From Streptomyces bacillaris (GTDB lineage Bacteria > Actinomycetota > Actinomycetes > Streptomycetales > Streptomycetaceae): a DNA stretch of 64,000 bases. Where the stretch lies: the NCBI RefSeq assembly GCF_003268675.1, contig NZ_CP029378.1:3720001-3784000 (forward strand). The letters run 5' to 3'. Position 1 is the stretch's first letter, and each line of letters starts with the position of its first letter. The position numbers and the translations under genes were made by a program. The notes beneath the pieces were generated by a model. The model worked only from the letters and a program-made list of their open reading frames with translations, did not search any database and was not told the origin of the DNA. Shown here piece by piece: positions 58,911 to 64,000 of the stretch.

Positions 58911-59101
58911 GCCCGGACGCCAGGGGCCGCTGAGCGCGGGGGCGAATCCGGAGTCTCATCTCTTTACGGTCGTGGCGCTTTCTTTCGGCGGCCGACGACG
59001 TCTTACAGTCCGATCACCGCTCACGGACCGCTGCCCACGGGGGGACGCACCAAGGAGGGCGGACTCACGCCAGAGCACGCGGTACGGAGAAAGGCCCGCC
59101 C

Positions 59102-60397
59102 ATGAGCACCCCGCACGGACTGCAGGACCTGCTGGACACCCATATCGCCCGGGGATCCGCGCCGGGAGCGGTGGCATTGGTCGCCCGGGGCGATCGGAGC
59201 GGCCAGGGCTCCCACGGTGATCGAGGCGCCCTCAGCGATCGGGGTTCCCGGGACGATCAGGGCGCCGGGGATGATCGGGGCGGCCGTGGCGATCAGGGCT
59301 CCCAGGGCGACCGAGGTGTTCGGGTGGAGGTGGCGGTGGCCGGCTCGGCCCTGCTCTCCGGGAGTACGCCCATGCGCCGGAACTCCGTCTTCCGCCTCGC
59401 CTCGGTCACCAAGCCGATCGTCGCGGCGGCCGCCATGACCCTGGTCGAGGACGGCGTGATCGCCCCCGCCGACCCGGTCGCCGCCTGGCTCCCCGAGCTG
59501 GCCTCGCCGCTGGTCGTCCGGACCCCGCAGAGCCCGGTGGGCGACGTGGTGTCGGCGGTGCGCCCGATCACCGTCCTCGACCTGCTGACCTTCCGGGCCG
59601 GGTACGGCTTCCCGTCCGACTTCTCGCTCCCGGCCGTCGCCCCGCTCTTCGCCGAGCTGAAACAGGGCCCGCCCCGGCCGCAGGCCGTGCCCGGGCCGGA
59701 TGCCTGGATGGCCGCGCTCTCCCGTATCCCGCTGCTCCACCAGCCGGGCGACGGCTGGCTCTACAACACGTGCTCCGACATCCTCGGTGTCCTCGTCGCC
59801 CGCGCCGCCGACCGGCCGCTGCCCGCGTATCTGGCGGAGCGGCTGTTCGAGCCCCTCGGCATGACGGACACCGGGTTCTCCGTGGCGCCCGGTGCGCTGG
59901 ACCGGTTCACCGGCTACTACCGGGCGGGGGAGGGGAGTTCGGCGGGCGGGCCGGAGCTGGTGGACGCGCCCGACGGGCGGTGGAGCCGGCTGCCCGCCTT
60001 CCCCTCCGGGGCCGGTGGGCTGGTCTCGACCGTCGACGACTGGTACGCCTTCGGCCGGATGCTGCTCGCCGGGGGCCTGGCGGACGACGGGCGGCGAGTG
60101 CTGAGCGCGGAGTCCGTACGCCAGATGGTGACCGACCACCTCACCCCGGCCCAGCGCGCGGAGAGCGGGCTCTTCACGGAGGGCCAGGGGTGGGGGTTCG
60201 GCGGCTCGGTGGACGTGGAGATCACGGCCCCGTGGAACGTACTCGGCCGCTACGGCTGGATCGGCGGCACCGGCACCTCGGCGCACATCATCCCGTCCAC
60301 CGGTACGGTCGCCGTCCTGCTCACGCAGATGGAGCTGGCCGGGCCCGCCGCACCGCAGCTGATGCGGGACTTCTGGACGTACGCGGCCGGGTTCTGA
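59102..60397 (+). CDS. Serine hydrolase, beta-lactamase fold
   Basis: 431-aa PBP-like hydrolase (class C/esterase type). Motifs: SxxK as SVTK (Ser101, Lys104) in FRLASVTKPIVAAAA, YxN as YNT (Tyr221, Asn223) and C-terminal GWIGGTGTSAHI in the KTG-equivalent position. No signal peptide, so probably cytoplasmic. Residues ~29-73 are an Asp/Arg/Gly-rich insertion of GDRGALSDRGSRDDQG type, made of short DNA repeats and absent from ordinary relatives. ATG 59102. Confidence 0.88.
   Translation: MSTPHGLQDLLDTHIARGSAPGAVALVARGDRSGQGSHGDRGALSDRGSRDDQGAGDDRGGRGDQGSQGDRGVRVEVAVAGSALLSGSTPMRRNSVFRLASVTKPIVAAAAMTLVEDGVIAPADPVAAWLPELASPLVVRTPQSPVGDVVSAVRPITVLDLLTFRAGYGFPSDFSLPAVAPLFAELKQGPPRPQAVPGPDAWMAALSRIPLLHQPGDGWLYNTCSDILGVLVARAADRPLPAYLAERLFEPLGMTDTGFSVAPGALDRFTGYYRAGEGSSAGGPELVDAPDGRWSRLPAFPSGAGGLVSTVDDWYAFGRMLLAGGLADDGRRVLSAESVRQMVTDHLTPAQRAESGLFTEGQGWGFGGSVDVEITAPWNVLGRYGWIGGTGTSAHIIPSTGTVAVLLTQMELAGPAAPQLMRDFWTYAAGF
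59185..59325 (+). repeat. In-frame GATCRGGG/GGCTCC repeats inside the serine hydrolase gene
   Basis: Around ten copies of GATC(G/A)GGG-type 15-18-bp units (gatcggagcggccagggctcc and variants) encode residues ~29-73, just before the strand that leads to the SxxK serine. A young-looking tandem expansion that keeps the frame. Confidence 0.65.
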
Positions 60398-60466
60398 GCC
60401 CGGCCCGCCGGGAGCCCGGCCACCGAGAACCGGCCGCCGGGGCCCGGCCGCGTACGCCGTGATCCG

Positions 60467-62661
60467 TCAACTCACCGGCTGCGTCAGGTCGTAGAACGTG
60501 GCACTGCCGGCCGTGACCTCGGTGAAGTTCTCCGTCACCCAGGACGAGATCTGGGAGGAGGTGCCGGAGGAGCCCAGGCCGCCTCCGCCCATGCCTCCCC
60601 CGCCTTCTCCGCCGCCCATGCCGCCGCCGCCCATGCCGCCGCCCGAGACGAAGTAGTGGATCCTGCCCTCCTCCACGTACTTCTTGAACTGCGCGAGCGT
60701 CGGTGACGGGTCGCTGCCGTTGAATCCGCCGATGGCCATCACCGGCTCTCCGGTGGCGAGTTGGTAGCTGGCGGCGTTCTGCGCGCCGATGGCGGCGGCG
60801 GCCCAGGTGTAGTCGTCCGCGTCCTTCGCCAGGAGCGCCTTCGCCTCGGCGGAGACGGACGCGCCGTTGAGCAGCCCGCCCATGCCGCCGCCACCGCCCC
60901 TCATGCCCTCGCCGGGGAGGGTCGGCATTCCACCGCCCGGCATTCCACCGGTCGCGTTGCCCTGCTGATTGCCCTGGCCCTGATTGCCCTGAGCCTGGCC
61001 CTGCCCCTGACCGGGGAACTGGCCTTGGCCCTGACCCTGGCCCGGGAACTGCGCCTGGCCGCCCGGCGGTTGCAACTGCGCACCGCCGCGCTGCCCGCGC
61101 CGGTCACCGTCACCCCCGTTCGAACCACCGCCCGGCCCGCCCCGGCCACCGCCCCCGCCCGGCCCGCCCATCCCGAACCCGGCGCCCGACGGCCCCGCGG
61201 TCACGATCGACCCCTGGTGCCCCGTGCTCAACGTACTGGCGGTGTACGCGAACGGCGCCGCCAGCGAGGCCGCGAAGCTCAGCCCCACCACCGCGAGGGC
61301 CAGCGCCCGGCCCCCCACGCGCCCCACGAAGAGCAGTCCCACGGCCCCCACCAGACCGCCCACGAGCACCGCCCACCGCAGCCACGGCAGGTACTCCGGG
61401 GTGCGGCCCAGCAGCACGTACGCCCAGACCACCGTCACCGCCACGGTCCCCGCGAGCACCGCCCTCGGCCACCAGGCGGCCCGCTCCTCCCAGAGCACCA
61501 CGGCCCCCATGGCGACCAGCGCGGCGATGTACGGGGCGAGGGCCACCGTGTAGTACTGGTGGAAGATCCCGGCCATGAAGCTGAACACGGCGGCGGTCAT
61601 CACCAGCGCCCCGCCCCAGGCCAGGAACGCGGCCCGCGCGGAGTCGGTACGGGCCGCCTTCCGGGTCAGCCAGAGACCGGCGAGCAGCAGGATCAGCGCG
61701 GCGGGCAGCAGCCAGGCGATCTGGCCGCCGACCTCGGAGTTGAACATCCGCCCGATGCCGGTCTCGCCCCAGCCACCGCCACCCCCACGGCCACCGCCCC
61801 CGCCGACGCTCCCGGTCTCCTCACCGTTCAGCCGGCCGAGCCCGTTGTAGCCGAAGGTCAGCTCCAGGAACGAGTTGTTCTGCGAACCGCCGACGTACGG
61901 CCGCGAGGAGGCGGGCATCAGCTCCACGATCGCCACCCACCAGCCACCGACGACGACCATCGTCAGCGCGGACAGGGCGAGTTGGCCGAGCCGCTTCCGT
62001 ACGGAGACCGGCGCGCACACCGCGTACAGCAGGGCCAGCGGCGGCAGGATCAGGAACGCCTGGAGGGTCTTCGTCAGGAACGCGAACCCCACCGCCGCCC
62101 CCGCCCAGAGCAGCCACTTCGTCCGCCCCTGCTCCAGCGCCCGCAGCACGCACCACACGGTGACGGTCATCAGCAGGGCGAGCAGCGCGTCCGGGTTGTT
62201 GAAGCGGAACATCAGCGCGGCGACCGGCGTCAGCGCGAAGACGCCGACCGCGATCAGCCCGGCGACCGGCCCGAACCGACGGCGTACGGCGGTGTTCAGC
62301 ACGGCCGCCGTGGCGACGCCCATCAGGACCTGAGGGGCCAGGATCGCCCAGGAGTTGAGGCCGAAGAGCCGTACGGAGAGGGCCATCGGCCAGAGGGCGG
62401 CCGGGGGCTTGTCGACGGTGATGGCGTTGGCCGCGTCCAGCGAGCCGAAGAAGAAGGCCTTCCAGCTCTGGCTGCCGGCCTGGACGGCTGCGGAGTAGAA
62501 GGAGTTGGCGTAACCGGAGGCGCTGAGGTTGATGAAGTAGGCGACCCCGACGGCCAGGAGGAGCCCGTACAGCGCGGGGCGTGCCCAGCGGGGGCCGTCC
62601 CCGCGCGGGGTGGCGGCGCGGGGACCGGGATCGAGGGGAGGGCGGCGGTGGTCGTGGTCAT
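60467..62661 (-). CDS. GT39-like membrane glycosyltransferase, probable N-terminal frameshift
   Basis: About 730-aa polytopic GT-C glycosyltransferase of the ArnT/PMT type, using a lipid-linked sugar on the outer membrane face. N-terminal conserved blocks: GYANSFYSAAVQAGSQSWKA, FFFGSLDAANAITVDKPPAA (acidic active-site loop). About 11 helices follow. Two Gly-rich inserts occur (VGGGGGRGGGGGWGETG and a ~110-residue GQGQ/GGMGG region), then a C-terminal soluble domain. ATG 62661 overlaps the GT2 gene stop (ATGA) and gives MTTTTAALPS; joining it to RWARPALYG needs one extra base in the CCCC at 62599-62602. The alternative start at 62731 lies inside the upstream gene and is unlikely. Confidence 0.85.
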
Positions 62662-64000
62662 CGGAGGTCCTCGGAATCGGGAGCGCGATGGGGCTCTGGG
62701 GTGCGGCGGGGCTCTGGGGTGCGGTGGGCACCGGTCGGGAAGACCCAGGCGCGCAGGAGCAGGAAGCGGAGCACGGTGGCGGCGAGGTTGGCGGTGATCA
62801 GGACGGCCAACTCGGCGCTGTGGGACGGAGATCCGGAGGCCGCCCCGAGCGCCGCGAGCGAGCCGCTGGTCAGGGTGAGGCCGATCGCGAAGACGACGAG
62901 CCCCTGGGCCTGATGGCGTACGGCTCCGCGCCGGCCGCGTACGCCGAAGGTGAGCCGCCGGTTGGCGGCGGTGTTGGCGACGGCGGAGACGAGGAGCGCG
63001 GCCCCGTTGGCGACCTGCGGCCCGACGCCGAGCCGGAAGAGGGAGTACAGGGCGAGGTAGAAGAGGGTGGAGAGGACCCCGACGACGCAGAACCCGACCA
63101 GCTGGCGGGCCAGTCCGCGCGGCACCCCGGTCAGCGCCCGGTCGCGCGGGTCGTCCCCGAAGGGCCGGGCCAGCCGGTCCAGCGGCAGCGCGCCGACGGC
63201 CAGCGCGCGCCCCACCCGCCACACGCCTTTCAGGTCCTCGGTGGCCGTCCGCACGATGTGGACGGTCGAGTCGGGGTCGTCGATCCAGTCGACGGGCACC
63301 TCGTGGATGCGCAGCCCGGCCCGTTCGGCCAGGACCAGCAGCTCGGTGTCGAAGAACCAGCCGCTGTCCTCCACCATCGGCAGCAGCCGCTCGGCCACCT
63401 CCCTCCGGATCGCCTTGAACCCGCACTGGGCGTCGCTGAACCCGGCGGCGAGGGAGGAGCGCAGGATGAGGTTGTAGGCGCGCGAGATGAACTCCCGCTT
63501 CGACCCGCGTACCACCCGCGCACTCCGGGCGAGCCGGGAGCCGATGGCCAGGTCGGAGTGGCCGGAGATCAGCGGGGCGACCAGCGGGAGGAGGGCGTTG
63601 AGGTCGGTGGAGAGGTCGACGTCCATATAGGCGAGGACGGGTGCGTCGGAGGCCGACCAGACCGTACGGAGCGCCCGCCCGCGCCCCTTCTCCTCCAGCC
63701 GCACCGACCGCACCCCGAGCAGCTCCGCCGCGAGCGCGGCCGCCACGGCGGGGGTGGAGTCGGTGGACGCGTTGTCCGCGACGGTGATGCGGAAGGCGTA
63801 CGGGAAGGTGCGCGAGAGGTGGTCGTGGAGGCGCAGGACGCAGGGGCGGAGGTCCTTCTCCTCGTTGTAGACGGGGACGACGACGTCGAGCACGGGGGCA
63901 CCGGAGGCGGCGGGGACCCGGAGACCGGCCGGGAGGTGCTCCCGTACGGGCAGGTGTCCGCCCCTCTTCTTCGCGGTACTCCCGGCTGTGCCGCCGTCTG
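62658..64000 (-). CDS. Family 2 glycosyltransferase fused to a GtrA-like membrane domain (5' end beyond window)
   Basis: Polyprenol-phosphate sugar synthase-like protein. The GT2 domain (LDVVVPVYNEEKDLRPCVLR, ITVADNASTDSTPAVAAALA, DAPVLAYMDVDLSTDLNALL, GSKREFISRAYNLILRSS, EVPVDWIDDPDSTVHI) resembles dolichol-phosphate mannose/glucose synthases. After ~265 residues a GtrA domain of four helices follows (QLVGFCVVGVLSTLFYLALY, ANTAANRRLTFGVRGR). It would make a lipid-linked sugar and possibly flip it for the coupled GT39 enzyme downstream. GTG 63893 has no ribosome site and the frame stays open to the window end (HLPVREHLPAGLRVPAASGA), so the start is probably outside. Confidence 0.88.
   Translation of the reverse strand, partial: DGGTAGSTAKKRGGHLPVREHLPAGLRVPAASGAPVLDVVVPVYNEEKDLRPCVLRLHDHLSRTFPYAFRITVADNASTDSTPAVAAALAAELLGVRSVRLEEKGRGRALRTVWSASDAPVLAYMDVDLSTDLNALLPLVAPLISGHSDLAIGSRLARSARVVRGSKREFISRAYNLILRSSLAAGFSDAQCGFKAIRREVAERLLPMVEDSGWFFDTELLVLAERAGLRIHEVPVDWIDDPDSTVHIVRTATEDLKGVWRVGRALAVGALPLDRLARPFGDDPRDRALTGVPRGLARQLVGFCVVGVLSTLFYLALYSLFRLGVGPQVANGAALLVSAVANTAANRRLTFGVRGRRGAVRHQAQGLVVFAIGLTLTSGSLAALGAASGSPSHSAELAVLITANLAATVLRFLLLRAWVFPTGAHRTPEPRRTPEPHRAPDSEDLR

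Overview
The window is chromosomal DNA of a Streptomyces or a very close actinomycete. It is very GC-rich, with third codon positions almost always G or C. GTG starts and GGAG-type ribosome sites are common. Many gene families are streptomycete hallmarks: the tandem sigma factors SigF/SigN, a DUF6879 plus XRE/DUF5753 pair, BldD-type regulators with TPR tails, a fused CobI-CobJ and a zinc-ribbon/discoidin protein. Rare TTA codons appear in an accessory gene.

Layout. (1) 1-6.4 kb: the N-terminal part of dnaX, SRP RNA, tRNA-Ser(GGA), a NylB-like serine hydrolase, a TetR regulator and a large membrane protein. (2) 6.4-10 kb: a thioredoxin-reductase-like flavoprotein lacking the CxxC pair, a stand-alone TIR protein, decayed sequence and a membrane protein. 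(3) 10-19.8 kb and 27.3-29.4 kb: corrin-ring genes cobN (behind a cobalamin riboswitch), cobG, cobH, cobIJ, cobK, cbiD, then cobM-cobL. This is a mosaic of aerobic-type and anaerobic-type enzymes. (4) 19.8-27.3 kb: an accessory block splitting the cob genes. It holds a decayed UDP-glucose dehydrogenase fused end to end with a beheaded TPR regulator, an XRE-TPR regulator, and a compact RiPP operon (precursor, ATP-grasp ligase, PIMT-like methyltransferase) predicted to make a graspetide/imiditide-type peptide. (5) 29.5-31.3 kb: an ECF42-type sigma factor with its DGPF/YCII protein. (6) 31.3-40 kb: a zinc-ribbon/discoidin protein, a glycosylase-like repair protein, a secreted M28 peptidase, a LytR C-terminal protein, upp, a deaminase-associated protein, tadA and tRNA-Ser(CGA). 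(7) 40-44.9 kb: an island behind tRNA-Ser with five tiny mostly overlapping genes, a DUF6879/XRE module, a plasmid-style winged-helix protein and a short degenerate I-E-like CRISPR remnant. (8) 45-48.6 kb: a Dabb protein, sigF, sigN and a lipoprotein. (9) 49-55 kb: a MarR regulator, a DHA2 exporter with three beta-sandwich domains, a YceI protein, a PPOX-fold flavoprotein and a 2-hydroxyacid dehydrogenase. (10) 55-64 kb: a TetR/MFS pair with palindromic sites, a secreted EEP hydrolase, a beta-lactamase-fold hydrolase and a GT39/GT2-GtrA pair.

Several otherwise normal genes (threonine-synthase-like, His-rich small protein, LytR_C protein, DHA2 transporter, GT39) are interrupted by single-base gains or losses at or near G/C runs. 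Because this recurs, I read most of these frameshifts as probable sequencing errors rather than true decay. The UDP-glucose dehydrogenase remnant, by contrast, is genuinely broken. Assignments are from motif recognition only; no database search was run.
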